Shown here one piece after another: positions 1 to 13,030 of a stretch of 64,000 nt of DNA (the first letter of the stretch is position 1; the number at the start of each line of letters is the position of its first letter). The notes beneath the pieces were generated by a model that saw only the letters and a list, made by a program, of their open reading frames with translations, did no database searches and was not told where the DNA came from. The stretch covers positions 9,079,983-9,143,982 of the forward strand of contig NC_019859.2 in the NCBI RefSeq assembly GCF_002234675.1, in the 5' to 3' direction. Both the position numbers and the translations under genes were made by a program. Source of the DNA: Oryzias latipes (taxonomy: Eukaryota > Chordata > Actinopteri > Beloniformes > Adrianichthyidae).

Positions 1-3000
1 CTCATGGTGGAAAAAGTTGAGTCATCTGGCTCCAACTGTGTTTCTCCTGTCTCCCCCATGAAGTCGCAGGAGGCCCAAACGTGCGTGTGTGCGTGAAGGC
101 TGCTGCAGCTGTTGTTGGCCCCGCGTGGTCCCTGCACAGCCTCAGCACAGGCGGGATATAGCGCCGGCACCCCCGACCCTCCTCCACCTCTTTCATTTCT
201 TCTCTTTTCAAGTCTCTTTTCACTCTTTTCCACCTCCTTCGTCTCCCTCTGTTTCACGCTTTGTTTTCGAATAACACTGTGGGTGGTGAGGCGCTGGAAT
301 ATTTGGGGTTTTCTTTCGCAGCCCCCCACCCCTTAGTCAGGGCTCCGTCTACTTCTGGAGCGTAGAGACATTTTTTTCACGGCTTGTATCTCATGGATGG
401 AGGTAATCGGAAAACTACACATTTTTTAAAAGGTGATGTCATCTTAATGTCTGAAATTCTCTTCCAATCACCTCCTTGCAGCTCTTTTGGTGGCAGCTGG
501 TTCAGCAGAAGAGCCTAAACTCCTCCTAAACTTTTTACATCCTTTACAAGATCCATGTATTCTCTTAGCACAATCAGGTATTTTTTAATATCTATAAGGG
601 CAGACACTCTCAGCCTCAGTGCCCTGATGATCCAAATGAAGCCCACAGATCTTTTTTTAGATACACAAACACTTGCACTCGACGTGCAACTCCAGCAGCT
701 ATGATATCACCTAGTCTGTGATTGCGACCAGATGTGTGTAAGCGTGGGTTTGAACCTTTTTTTTTGGTCAAAAATTAAATGTTAAATACTGTTATTAACC
801 TTTGTTCACATTCATTTTAGCTCCATGAGCAAAGAAAATAATCCATCATGGTAATGAATCGTCAAAAGGATTGCCAAAAGCTTCAGGTGAAAAGAGGTCA
901 TTTGGTATTCTGATGTGAAAGAAGAGAAAAGGAGGAGGTGGAAGGATGGATGAAGCAGTTTAGCAGATCACGCACGGGTTTTAAGAGGACATAAATGTGG
1001 AAAAATGATGGACTCAGAGAGCGGCAGGTGCTGCGTTACTATAAGAAGGGAGCAGAGAAGGGGGTAAAAGGAGTGGATATTAATTTGTCTCCTGCAGGAG
1101 GGGTCCCCCCCCCCCCCCCTCTCCCTCGTCGACCACACGGAGGGCTGGAATGCGTGGAGAATAGCGCCGATGGTGTGGCCCAGACAAAACACACATTGTA
1201 CTGGCAGGTCATGGATGGTGTGAGTTGCCACTCCCACAGGTCACGACAGAGACGTCCACATGGCAACGAAATGTTTAGGAGATTAAGCGCTGCAACCTGC
1301 AGCGGCCGCTCGGGTGAGAGCAGCTCAGGATGATGAGGAGTGGGAGAGCCGGGAGTGACGACGACGCACTCCATGTATGTGTGCGTGACACATCTGAGGC
1401 TGGAAGTGATCAGAATCTGCGGCGGACCCCTCCTTGGATTTTTTGAACATGAGTCTTGCCTCGCACACTCTCTGCTGTTTTTTTCTGCACTGCACTTTGG
1501 CACGGGATCTTAGAAGGATATTAAGTTGTGCAAAAGTTTGAGAAAAGGAAAAAAAAAATACTGAAAGAAATGCAGACACAGAACCACAAACACATTTTTA
1601 GGGGGGGCGTGTGGGCTGGGTTGCTTTAACTGATTCCTCTTTATTCCTCCTAGTAATGACAGATAGGCCGGACTCCAAAATAAAAATGTAAAATCAGGTC
1701 AAAAAGAAGCAGCCTGAGACAGATTTTACTCAACAGCACAGTAAGAAAGGAGGCGGGAGGGGGGGCTTTAGTCCTTTCTTTCTGCCCCTGCTGGATGGGG
1801 TCCAAACTCACAGCTCTAATGTGAGCAGTCCAGTGAGGAGCAGAGGAAAACCGTGCAGGGCAGCACACAGGGTGCTCTGATCTAATTACATGCTTTATTT
1901 GCTACAATTTGTTTCTCAATCAGTCTAGTTGAAAGCAAGAGCCCTCCTCCTGGGGGCCATCTTTCACACCTCCTTGTTTCACTGCAGCGCCTCTGGCTGT
2001 GTTCAAACATTTTACCTTGTAACCACAGTCAGTGTTTGTGTTTTTGGGTCTTTTCAAGAATCGGCTGCTAGAATCAAATATGTTCGCTTTTGCAGGCTGC
2101 GCGGAATGTTTTACCCGGTCTTTTCTGAGACAGATTTTTCTTTTGGGTCTGGCTCGAGCATCAGCATTTATTCTAGAGCAGGGGTCTGCAACCTGAGGCT
2201 GCAGAGCCACATGCCACTCTTTTATATCTCTGTTGCAGCTCTTTGGCGTTAAAGAAAAATGCTAACAATTTGAATAAACGTTAAGTTAGTTGAGCACATA
2301 TTCTAACTTATGCTGCACAAAAAAGTATAGTTGGTCAGAGGCAAAGTTCTTAAATGTTTACATGGATAGATAAAAAAGAAAAGGATTTTACACCAATGCT
2401 GACATGTTTATTTTTAATAGAAAAAGGAAAAAAAAGGATGAAGATGCCCCAAAGTCATGATGATATAGTGTACTTTATTTTGAAAGGAAATTCTATGTGC
2501 TGTTGTCAAAATGAAAATAAGTTGTTATTTATAGACAAATACAATGTTTTATTTATTGTTAATGCTTAAAAGCTACATTTTATAAATAAATTGCAAAAGT
2601 ATTCCTTCTAATATGCTGCACTGCATCACTGAGCTGGTTTACTTTTCTTTGATAAAAAGTAGTGCTGCTCATCAGCAGGTAAGCGGGCAAATGCTAATTG
2701 GGGGCCCCTGGGGGCTGTCCAGCTTTAAATTCTGTCTATAAAGACGTAAATAATACTTTTTAATAGCCATGTATATTTCGTGTTTTTTTTTTCTTTTTAA
2801 AAGCATCTTTAATCTTTAAATGACAAGAATTTGTGCAAATTAGGTGTTGGGATATTTATTATGCGAGGGTTGAGAACAGTGTGGTGGCGGCCACCTGTGG
2901 ATTTTTGACCAGCTCCGTCAACAGTGAATAAACTTGAAAAAATTATTTTTATTTATTCGAAAAGAAATAAATTAATATCTACATTTAGCGTGAAGTCCTT

Positions 3001-5816
3001 TAATTTTTTTTTTAGATTATTCAGTTTTAAACAGTATAAAGCAAAGCGACATCGCTATTATCGATTGGGATGAATTTTTGATTAATGTTTTTTGCTGCAG
3101 CCTATCTGATGTTTACACAGCTTAGAATCTTTTTATATGCAGCTCAAAGTTTGTTTTTTATTCTTTTAAAGGAGGACAAATAAGTCTCCAGTTGTGAAAA
3201 CAGCTACAATTGTGAGTGCAATAGTGTGAGTGACATCTATTATACCAGTTTTAAAAAGTTGCCATGTGGGTTTTTTTTTTTTGTGTGTCTTTCATGCAGT
3301 TTAGGGATGTTTTAAAAATCAAAAATGGCCAACATTTTTCAGCAAGAAAAAATTCTGTAGATGCAGTCCGTGTCTCATGACCCGACTGATAAAGCCAAAA
3401 GTGCGATTTCTAAGAGGGCCTTGGTTCCCGCCTGTGCTGAAGGACCTGCTGTCGCCTCTCAGCACACTGTAAAGCTCCGGCTAAAACTCTGCCTTTCTAT
3501 TTTTTGCCTCAAAGCAGTGAAGACGATTAGTTTAATGGGCCGTGTGGTACTTTGATACCAGGGGGCAAAGGTCCACCTCTCGGTTACAAACTTCAGAGCC
3601 CTGAAAGGCTGCAAACAAAGCGCTGTGGTAACTACATCTACTCGGAACATGCAAAGCACATTTCAGCTCAGTATTACAAGAGCGCTTCCAGCACTGCCGC
3701 TTGCAGCGTCGGCACAAAGGGGACGTTTGTCCTCACTGTAGGGGACGGCCTGGCCCTAAAGAGGGATCTCGGGGTGCTCTCAGCGGGGCCCGAGCTCAGT
3801 CTCGGGGGTACACTAATGGGGAATGAAAGGCTATTAAAGGGAAGTATCGTGATGGCACTGGGGGGAGTCTAGGAGAAAACAAAGCTTCCTTTCCGCAGCC
3901 CCCAACTTCCATTATTTACATGGTAATCAGGTCCAGCTCATAGACTTCTCTGTTTATTTGCTTTTATTGGTTCATTTCTTCAACCCCCCCTTTCCCCACT
4001 CACTTCCTCAACCACGATGAAGTGTTTCAGGGTTTACTTCTTCATATATTTTTTTAATTGTTCGGTCACCTCTGTTCTCTATCTTCCTTCTCTTCTTCTG
4101 GTGCATTGTTTTCTGACATATCGTTCCCCGGGCAACCGCTCTGTAATGGAGCGTAAAGGGCGAGTGAAGATCAGCTCACATTTGTGATGCTCAGTCAAAT
4201 TCAGATCCCAAAGAACCCCATGATACTCACTCTCCATGCAGCTCTTTGGTCATGTTTCTTTTTATATCCCTGCTGGATCATTTTATAGTCACTATAGTCA
4301 CAACATCTGCAGATCTTTTTGTGTTGAAGTTGGTAAAGAAATGCAGGAGCACCACATTTTTTTTTCTTTTGCAGTGAACTCTTAACCTAGATGAAAACAA
4401 TCAGTAAGATGCAACTGTGCCCCCAAATTTCTGTGACAAAACAGAACTGTGAGGTGAATTTAGACCCCACAGCCAGAAATTTGTTCATGGCTCCAGAGTG
4501 GACCCCCCCCCTTCCCAAAAAGGGTGCTCTGCCTAATGCTTCATGGATGGCCAGTTTTCCCTTCCTGACCTCCCTTTGTGTGGCACTGACCCCCCCCCAA
4601 CTTCCAATCCCTCAAATAGCCGCCATCCCGGAGCGCTCTCCACCCCCGTCCACGTAAATGTGAAAGCTCGACATGCTCCTCTGCAGGGGCCTTGAGGTGA
4701 TCCCTTTTTTTTTTCCCTAAGGTCAGGGTGCTGAGGTGACAAGTGAGGTGATGTTTAAACCGAGGTGGGGGTGGGTTTAAAGATAGGGTGGTCTGCATGG
4801 GCCTAACTCATTCCCACAGTCTGACAACCAGTGAATGGGAGGACGGACGGCTGCGATAATTTGTGGCCTTTAGAAGCACGCGGGGCGTCGCTTGCGGCGA
4901 GGATGCAAACGTTCCAGCAGCTCAGCGACTTTTTTTATTCTAATATTTGGACCACATTTGGCAACAAGAAAGTCTGACCACAAAAAAAATAAATTTTAAA
5001 GAGAATTGTTGCCCTGCAAAAACAAGGATTTATTTAAATTAAACTTAAACTTGAGTTTAAACTTAAAACACCTTTATATTTAGGTTCACTTAGTTATTTT
5101 ATGCTAAGCTAACTTTATATATGAAACTTCACAGAGTAAATACAAAAAAAAAAAAAAATAAGTAAAATACTTTTTAAAAAAAGTGAAAAAAGAAAATATA
5201 TTTTTATGATATTTATGCAAATAAAATTGTTTTGTTTTTTTCTTGTTTTTTGTTGTGATCCAATTTAAATTTTCATAAATTGTTAAGCATATTAAGTTAA
5301 AAAAATTAAGTTAGCAGAGAAACAGTAAAGATAAATATTTTAGTTTAGTTGTAAGCACTATAGAAAGAACAAACATTAAATCAATAAAAGATTTTCCTTC
5401 TTTTTCATTTCATAACACCATTGTTTTAAAAATGAACCCGAAAGAGTGTCCTGCTTTAGCATAGCACTTTAAAAATATGAACAAAAAGAATTGCTGCTTT
5501 AATCTAGATTTTTATGCAGGCATTTTATTAGAATTTTTATGCTTTTTTATCCAGATATTAGTTTTATTGATAGAAGGGTTTAAATAATTTTACTACTTTC
5601 TTTGATCTGTTTTCTAAATATATATTTAGATTTTGTTTTTACTCGAGTCCTAATTTTAAACGTTTTTTGTGGTGTTCAATACAAATGTCCAAGCAACGTA
5701 TTATATACATAAAAACGTTGAAAAAAAATCGCATTTCTAAAGAAAATTAATATCCATTGATTATTTTCTTGCAACACGTCCACCTAACTTTATATTTCTT
5801 TGTTTTTTTCTTGCAG
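1..5816 (+). other. ntn1 intron (left part), no coding exon recognised
   Basis: This AT-rich stretch precedes the penultimate ntn1 exon. It contains homopolymer runs (poly-C at about 1107-1121, and poly-A and poly-T), a GC-richer patch at about 1080-1330 with a NotI-type GCGGCCGC, another at about 3380-3880, and a hAT-like repeat relic from 2178. Many short ORFs occur on both strands. None resembles a known protein or is flanked by convincing splice sites in the frame ntn1 needs. Confidence 0.6.
2178..2300 (+). repeat. Relic of a hAT-like non-autonomous element (left end only)
   Basis: The sequence starts with CAGGGGTCTGCAACCTGAGG, a terminus shared by abundant fish hAT-type elements (CAGGGGTC followed by CAA). 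It then has the typical 'gagccacatg...gctcttt' stretch. The matching right end was not found, so this is probably a truncated copy. The family assignment is from memory of the terminus, not from a search. Confidence 0.45.
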
Positions 5817-8800
5817 ATTGTGAATCTTACTGCAAGGCATCAAAAGGCAAACTGAAAATCAACATGAAGAAGTACTGCAAGAAAGATTATGGTGAGTCTA
5901 CAATCAACACATTTGACATTTTAATACCAGAAACCCCTTTAGGTAACTCTTCATTTGTGAGGAGCTGCTGCTGTTTACTGATGTCTGTGTCTCTGAGAAA
6001 ACAAAGGATCAAACAAAGGAACAGAAGGAAAGCCTGAGGGAAACACTACCTCCAATGTGTGTGTAGAGGTGTGAAGGGTTATCCCTGAGCTTTTAGGACC
6101 TCAGCAGAAACGGTAACACCTACAGATCCTCATTAAGCCAACCCACTTCCCCCCACAACCACAGAGTTTGTTGCTGCATTCCTGCGACCATCCGTCTGCC
6201 GTGCCATTATAGGTGTGGATAAGGCGTGTGACCTCTCCCCTTTACCCGTCCTTCTGTCCCTCTCCCTGATCAGCGGCGTCCTGTGGCATACTACAGCGGT
6301 TTGACGGACAGGCCTTTACTTTGTTCTCTGGGGGATTTGGAGTCAGGGTCAGCTTATGGACACCTCCTCTTCCACCCATGGCGAGTTTACTGTTGGTGGT
6401 GTGAGAAAAGCTTGAGCTGCTTTAAAGCTGCTGAAGAGCTGTGCTCCTGTGGTCTGGCGTGCTGTGACAGTATGCAGCTAAAAGATTTCAAAAGTCAATT
6501 TGATTCCAAATTTGGCAGCTGTTTAACCTGCAGTGATGAAAAGCTGACTCTGCAGTAGACTGAATACTCTCTTTAATGAACAACTATTATCCTCCATACT
6601 GATTCGCCATGTGTTGCATGAGTGTCAGAATTTACTGGTAGTAGGAGACAACGGAGGCACTTCATTAAACCAAATCAATTTGTGTTTAGATTTAGGACAT
6701 TTTTGTTATTGTTGGATGGCAGAACAAGATTTAACATGTAATAAATACATAACTATGAAAAACATAATAAAGGTCATAAATGCTTGTGGTGGTTCTGCTG
6801 AAGGACTGCAGACAAGCACAGTACATAGAAAATCTAAATCCAAACACTTCAAAAACATAAACATACCCATTTAATACCATTAAAAGATTATTTGAGAAAT
6901 AACTTTTTTTTTATCCTCTGACATATTAAAGGGTGGAATTAATCCAAAGGAGACACTTAAAAAAAGAGTTTCAAAACATTTTGCAAGTAGATTTAAACTA
7001 AAACCAGAAAAGTTGGTCAGAAGCCTTTGAGATGACATTACACAATTGGCTTTACAGCCCCATCTGCCATATCAGGGCTGCCTGACCCTCATAGTCTACC
7101 TGTCCAGGTGTCCGTTCCCTACTCCCAGTTGGATTCTGATCGTATGCTTTGATTGGCTGAGTAATTCAAATAGTAGGACGTAGGGTTTGAGCATTATATG
7201 CAGCGCTGGACACGCAACCATCCATCTGTGTTTCCATTTAAAGATTGGTACAAAACAACCAAAAGTTCATTGAATTTAAGTGGATCTGATCTTCAAAGTG
7301 CTTTTTTATCTCTTAATATGATATTTAAAAAAAAAAAAAAAAATAGAAACCTAAAAAGTGCTTTTTTGGAAAGCAGCCTTGCATTGCTGTTCACAAAAAA
7401 TATGAAATTCCAAAGCGATGAGTTAAGGTTTTCCTCCTAATGCTAGAAAGATGTTTGGCTCCATCAGCTCCGAGCTGAAGGTTAAACCTGTGTCCCTGAA
7501 ACAGAGAAGGCCGTCTCTTAAGTGCATATACATTTAATGGAGCCTAAAACTATCTGGTCAATGTAATTCATATTGATGCATGCTGGGATATGATCCCTGA
7601 GAGATGGCTGTCCGACCTCAGAGAACTACATCAGTTCATTGCTCATGTGATTTCACAGAGTGTCTATCTAGCTGACGTGTCTAACAGCCCTCTCCCGTCT
7701 TCTAATCACATTACAAATCACACTGCTGTGTCAGTAGTGGGGAGAGTGCACTGGGAGCAGTATGTGCTGGACTGCAGGCCAGCGTTCAGAAAAAACACAA
7801 TTTCAACCACAAGAGTCCATTTAGGAAAATACTGTAGCATTTCATTCACTGTATATCCTTATTATTTATAGTTACAAAGCTTGCCATGATTTTTAACAGC
7901 ACTTGCTGTTAAAAAATGTATCAGCCTAATTGATTTGTAAGAAACTGTCCTGCTTTTAGTCTCACCAGCTGATGCAGGATCAGAGGAGACTGTATATGGA
8001 GAGTCTTTTGCTGAAGTCTAAGGCCTTAGTCACAACTGCCCTTACGGGTGGAAATGGCCTGTCAGCGGGCGAAAAACAGGCAACTGGAAACCTGTACCTG
8101 TACCTGTACCTGTACGGGGGCACGCAGGCGGCCCTAACCAAATGTCAAGGTCGGAGACCACTCAGTGAACCCATAGAGTGAAAATGTTCATGTGATCACA
8201 CCTCGCCACACTTTGTGCATCCAGCATTTGAAATGTGTTTGACCGGCAGAAGACAGGACAAACAAATACAGGAGGGCTCAAGAAAAGAAACCAGATACAA
8301 AGAGTACAGATAGAACCCAAACAAATGTGAACACAGATGTTGCTGATTAGTCCAAACTCAGGGATAAGAATTTGGACTCGACACTGACTTGAGCCCCACT
8401 TAAGTCTCATATGTAGAGACTTGAGATTTGGGACTTGAGGGCATCACTGTCAGGTCTAAAAACAAAAACTTTCTTCACAATGTCTTTGCGTTGGGACTGC
8501 AGAATAAACTTCATTTATTTGATAAAGGTTGGATTTTCAAAACAAAAGACAATAACACATTTCAGTTGAAAATTGCAAATGTCGCTCGCAGATTTTTTAG
8601 TATCTTGATGTTCAATCTGAATCATCATACATGTTTGGCTTTTTCTTAAAATGTAAACTTTGATTGTCTTTCTGCTTTAATGTGCATTGTTTGATTTATT
8701 TTTCATTGTTTTCATAATCTCGAAGGATGTGTTTTTGTCACATTGTCTACATTTTATCTCACCCACTTTGTCAGAAAACATGGCTTATTTACATCAGTTT

Positions 8801-9576
8801 AACAGAAATTTCAAACTATTTTAACCCTTGTGCTATCCTAGGCACTTTAACATTGGGAGTTGGGTCATCTAGACCCACTAGACAGTGCGCTGAACCTTTT
8901 TTCTTCATTGATTTATGATCTTCACTGGTGTCCATGGATTACATGAAATCTTTCCACCTTTATCCACCTTTGTCATGGTAGGGAGAACACGTCAATGCAA
9001 GGGTGGGGTCATCTACAATAGCACAAGGGTTAAATAGAAACTCTACAATTATTACTTCAGTATCTTAGAAAAGGATTGACTCTGTGTATCTGTAGTCCTA
9101 TGAAGGCTTCTGTCAAAAATGTTTCTTGTTTTATGACCTAATTAATTATTGTTTTGGACCATCTGACTTAAGTCTGAATCAAGGCGACAAATAAAGTAAA
9201 AGAAGAATCAAATGAAGTGATTCAACATCTTGGATCTCTTGTTGCAGCTGTCCAGGTGCACATCTTGAAGGCAGACAAAATGGGCGAATGGTGGAAATTC
9301 ACGGTCAACATCATCTCCGTCTACAAGCAGGGCGAGAGCCGCATCCGCCGCGGGGACCAGTTTTTGTGGGTCCGCGCCAAAGACGTGGCCTGCAAATGTC
9401 CCAAGATCAAACCTGGGAAAAAGTACCTGCTGCTCGGGAACGACGAGGTCTCCCCAAGCCAGAGCGGCGTGGTGGCGGACAAAGGCAGCCTGGTCATCCA
9501 GTGGAGAGACACATGGGCGCGCAGACTCAGAAAGTTTCAGCAGCGCGAGAAGAAAGGCAAATGCAAGAAGCCCTAA
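5817..9576 (+). CDS. ntn1: Netrin-1, C-terminal part (last two coding exons; gene continues left of the window)
   Basis: Netrins are secreted laminin-related guidance cues that act through DCC and UNC5 receptors. Two exons are visible: 5817-5891 (acceptor ttgcag, donor ggtgag, ends in phase 1) and 9248-9576 (acceptor ttgcag, ends in TAA). Joined, they read [20 protein letters not shown] onward, the start of the netrin NTR/C345C module, followed by [20 protein letters not shown], the ACKC cysteine pair and the basic heparin-binding tail ending [15 protein letters not shown]. Spacing and cysteines match vertebrate netrin-1 much better than netrin-3, -4 or -5. The LamNT and LE domains and the short Pro/Thr-rich linker exon before the NTR module were not found in 1-5816. 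Teleosts keep two copies (ntn1a and ntn1b); I cannot tell which this is. The intervening 3.36-kb intron holds only non-coding sequence. Confidence 0.95.
8091..8115 (+). repeat. Hexanucleotide tandem repeat (CCTGTA)n
   Basis: About four perfect copies of CCTGTA. The array sits in a roughly 110-bp stretch (8025-8145, 'cccttacgggtgga...') that resembles 39365-39435, where the hexamer is not expanded. The flanks are therefore probably an old interspersed repeat in which the hexamer later expanded. Confidence 0.7.
8825..9029 (+). mobile_element. piggyBac-like MITE, 205 bp, TTAA-flanked (copy 1)
   Basis: The element is bounded by TTAA on both sides (8821-8824 and 9030-9033). Its terminal inverted repeats are CCCTTGTGCTATCCTAG at the left and, reversed, CCCTTGTGCTATTGTAG at the right. 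It contains an internal 6-bp stem, TGGGTC/GACCCA, at 8861-8877. A second copy of identical length lies in opposite orientation at 23169-23373. The TTAA target and CCC start fit the piggyBac superfamily. No transposase is encoded, so it would have moved in trans. Confidence 0.85.
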
Positions 9577-10985
9577 GCGATACAGCTGGAGGAATAAGAG
9601 TAAAAAGTGATTGAGGGTGAGAGAAAGAGACAGACCCACGGACACCGCTGCTTTTTTGTGTAGAAGCATGAAGAGAATTATTTAGGATGTTTTATGTTTT
9701 TCCTATAGTGAACTTTTGTTGAAGGAGCTCACCTCACAGATTTAGTTTTTATGGTTTCTTCTACTCTGACATTCGTCTCTCTTGTGGATTTGCCGAATTT
9801 GCACCTATTACCACTATATAACGTTATTTTATGTGTTTTTGTTATTCCTGTATAAAACAATTAATGTTCTAATTTCATGGACATCTGCTATTTCTGAGCA
9901 AAAATGATGGAAACCACTTAAATAATGCTGCAATAATGCTTCTGCATTTTTTTCTAAGAAGCAGTTGTGGTTCCAGGACCAGCATTTGTGCTGGTAAATT
10001 TACTAAAATTGTACCTTTAGCTGTACAGTAAGTGTCTAAACGTTATTTCTTTCATATTCAGATGGATCTGCAGCTAATTTTGGATTCTTTTCTGATTTGG
10101 AATTTGAAAGTAGGAAAAGAATGGTGTAAAAAACTAAAAGGTGGCAAAATTGTTCTTTTTTTGGGGGTGTATTTTTCCCTAATTTAAGCGCACATTTTAG
10201 ACCCATTTGACAAGCTTCTCTATACCTGAGCAGTAAAAATAAAAACAAATTTGCCTGAGTATAATTTTTAGCTGCAATGTTTAGTTCACAAAAGTGCTGC
10301 TTACGGTACTGTGTTCCTTTTTCAGTGTTTTACTTTTGGGTGCATTGGACAGCACTGATTTAGCTCACAGTACTTACTGTGACTTTTTTTCTCCTCTGTT
10401 TTAAGAAAATCTGTAGTTTGAACAAAAACTTCAAGGAAAAGAAGCCAGTCATACTCTAAAGACAATAATATGAAACTGACTAGTTATTTGCCATTGAGTA
10501 AATGCGGCCAATAAGTGGATAAAAATGAGTTTTTAGTGACTATTTTAGAAGCAATAGCATTCCTGTTTTATGATAAGTTGATTATGGTTGTGCAGGTTTA
10601 TCACTTTGAAATATGGATGCAAGCTACAAGAACTGCAAACATTGTGCCACGAGTGCTGATGGAATTACAAAAAACAAGACTTAACTGACCTTCATCATGT
10701 ACAGCAGCTACACATTTATCCTCTTGAAATGTGTGTTTACTTCAAAAGGATGAATGAGAACAGAAAAAAGGTATTGAATTGTAAAAAAAAAAAGATATGA
10801 TTTTTGACTTCCACCACCACATGAGGTTTGCTGTTAAGATATCTTTCGTTTTTCCGTGCACGAATGTACATAGACTTTAAGGAGACGGTGTGTCCAATCA
10901 GGTGCTGCAATCTGCTGTTGACACGCCATGGGAGTTTTCTTCACTTCAACAGTAGCACAATAAAAACTAGGTTCAACTGCAGCAA
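9577..10985 (+). other. Probable ntn1 3' UTR
   Basis: AT-rich sequence follows the ntn1 stop codon without coding potential. An AATAAA at 10959-10964 is a plausible polyadenylation signal, giving a 3' UTR of about 1.4 kb. The next AATAAA lies inside the MITE that begins at 11002. The exact cleavage site is not determinable here. Confidence 0.45.
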
Positions 10986-11001
10986 CTCAACCCCGTTTTA
11001 C

Positions 11002-11450
11002 CTTAAAGACGCACTCCGATCATCTTTTGAGCAATTGTTCCCAATGATCTTTTAATTATGATTATGCCGTTTTTAGGCAAAAATAAATTTGTACAAAAAA
11101 AACGGATGTTTTCTAGAATATAGTTTCTGCAGAGTGACAGTAGGTCATTAGAAATTCACCTATGAGTTGTAGGCGGAACGATTGGCGAGGAGCAACCCTG
11201 CCCCCTCCGTTGCTGAGCAGAGCAGGGAGCTTGTGGCCGACCCAGCGCATTTTCTACGCAACGAACAGGCACTTTTTCAAACTCCATTTTATTGTCTGCT
11301 TCTGAGTCACAGCAATTTGAATAAAGAAATACTCAGAAATGCAATTTTAAGCATAAATCTCTTTACATTTGTCTTCTTTCATTAGAAAAATGCTACAAAG
11401 ACATGTTAAAAACACCAAAAACATGATTTTCACTGGAGTGGGTCTTTAAA
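11002..11450 (+). mobile_element. Non-autonomous DNA transposon with 'TTAAAGAC.CACTCC' inverted ends (copy 1, about 450 bp)
   Basis: The left end, TTAAAGACGCACTCC, is matched by the reverse complement of the right end, TTTAAAGACCCACTCC. Internal blocks ('atagtttctgcagagtg', 'gagcaaccctgcccc', 'agcttgtggcc') recur at 53646-53945 and, more diverged, at 42205-42425. There is no transposase ORF. I do not know the family name. Confidence 0.7.
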
Positions 11451-13030
11451 GTCTTTCCTGGTAACTTTTTTTTTTTTTTTGCTTAAATCTGTATGTATTT
11501 AACAAAATTAAAAATTGTGGTGACATCACAGCTCAAGATTGGAAAAACCCAAAGTTGTGCAGGGTTTAAAAGAAAAAAAAAACGTTTTCCCTGTATATTC
11601 AAATCAAGACAGGAAAAACAGTGACAAAAAAATAATAGATTTTCTTTAATGTAATATTACGTTTTTAATGAAAAGGTGCTAAAATTAGCTTCCACAACCA
11701 GCTCTTTTTTGAACAGATCTTGAAACAAAAATCTTCAAATCTCATCATAATTACTGTACAGTGGTCATGCTAATAAAACATGTACACAAGTACACATAAA
11801 CTGATCTGTTTTAACCCCATGATGTTTACATTGTTTGACCAGCAGTGTCACTGTAAAGTTCTAAGGATTGAGGTTTTGACGTGACAGACTTGGCTGCTGG
11901 CGTCTTTGACCGTGACGACAACAGATTACCTTTTGTTGTTAAATGTATCAACAGTTTATCTGCAATAAAACCTGTGGGCTGCCCCCCCCCCCCCCCCCGC
12001 CCCCCGCCCCCTCTTGGGAAGCAGTAATTCGACAAGCTTCCACACGAAACGCCATAGAAAAATGTCTGAACATTTGTTTTGTGTTCATTTCATAAATTGT
12101 AAATGTCGTTACGATTGCAAATACCTTTTAGCAACGTTGTTTTACAATGCCTACTAATATATTATGGTTATTATATATGAATATATTTAATGACACAAAA
12201 CATTGTGGATTTTATCGTCAACTTTTTTTTTTTAACTTTTTTTTGTGACTGTTTAGATGGTTGATGTTAAAGAAGGAAATAACTACTGAACACACCAGCT
12301 TGGTAGAACTAAATTCATATTTTCAGCTAAAAGAAAATAAAAAATAAACCCTTTACAGTGAAAACGGACGTGTCTGTGAGAAGTTCTTTAATGTTTTCTT
12401 TCTGGTTTTCAGATTGAAGTGCAGCACAAGAAATCTGGTGAGGATCTCATAATGGAAAATATAATATTAGTACTCTTGGACTGTAACTTTAAAAATGTCC
12501 AAAAAACTCCTGAGAGAGGCATGAGCAGCCCGCGCTACGCAGACAAACGCAGACAGACAGCAATCCGGGGACCATTAAGTGGAAATGTCTTTTTTTTATT
12601 TTTTTAATTACCAGCCAACTTGATTTATGGGAAGGAAACGAGCAGTAATGCACGGATATGTGAACGCTGCTAACTTTGCAGAGTTACTCCGCAGGTGGAT
12701 CACAAAGTTGAAGAAAAGCTGCTGCTGCCTCTGGGAGCTCCAACAGAAATCTTTTTCAAGCTGCTTACACACAAATAAACCATTCAACGGTGTTATTATT
12801 GATCAGTTTTATCTTAAAAAAAAAGCATTACAATTATTTTTTAAGACATTTTATATACTTACAATCAGTAAAAAGTCAGAGCCAACCAACACCTGCCTGT
12901 ATAATCATCCAGAAAACCGCTTTCATCGACATTTATTTTGTTGAACCATAAATAGCAGGAATCCAGAGCTTATATCTGTGCTTTGCAGAGCTGAAGCCAT
13001 CAAGCCCGTGGCCGCCGCAGCCGGGAGGTG
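11451..13030. other. Intergenic/UTR space between convergent ntn1 and stx8
   Basis: About 1.6 kb of AT-rich sequence with a C-rich homopolymer-like run at 11978-12011. On the minus strand, AATAAA complements (TTTATT) at 12932-12937 and 12595-12600 could serve the stx8 3' end; the first would give a 3' UTR of only about 100 nt. No gene is recognised. Confidence 0.5.

Larger units (their letters stand above)
5892..9247 (+). other. Last ntn1 intron
   Basis: A 3.36-kb intron with a GT-AG border. It holds a short hexamer tandem array (8091-8115), a 205-bp TTAA-flanked MITE (8825-9029) and unclassified AT-rich sequence. No additional coding exon is supported. Confidence 0.7.

Noticed and set aside
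1080..1330. Missing ntn1 linker or LE exon in the GC-rich patch
   Set aside because: No cysteine-rich LE pattern and no Pro/Thr linker in frame with splice sites. The earlier exons probably lie to the left.
9208..9669. 153-codon minus-strand ORF over the last ntn1 exon
   Set aside because: It is the antisense shadow of a strongly conserved netrin NTR exon.
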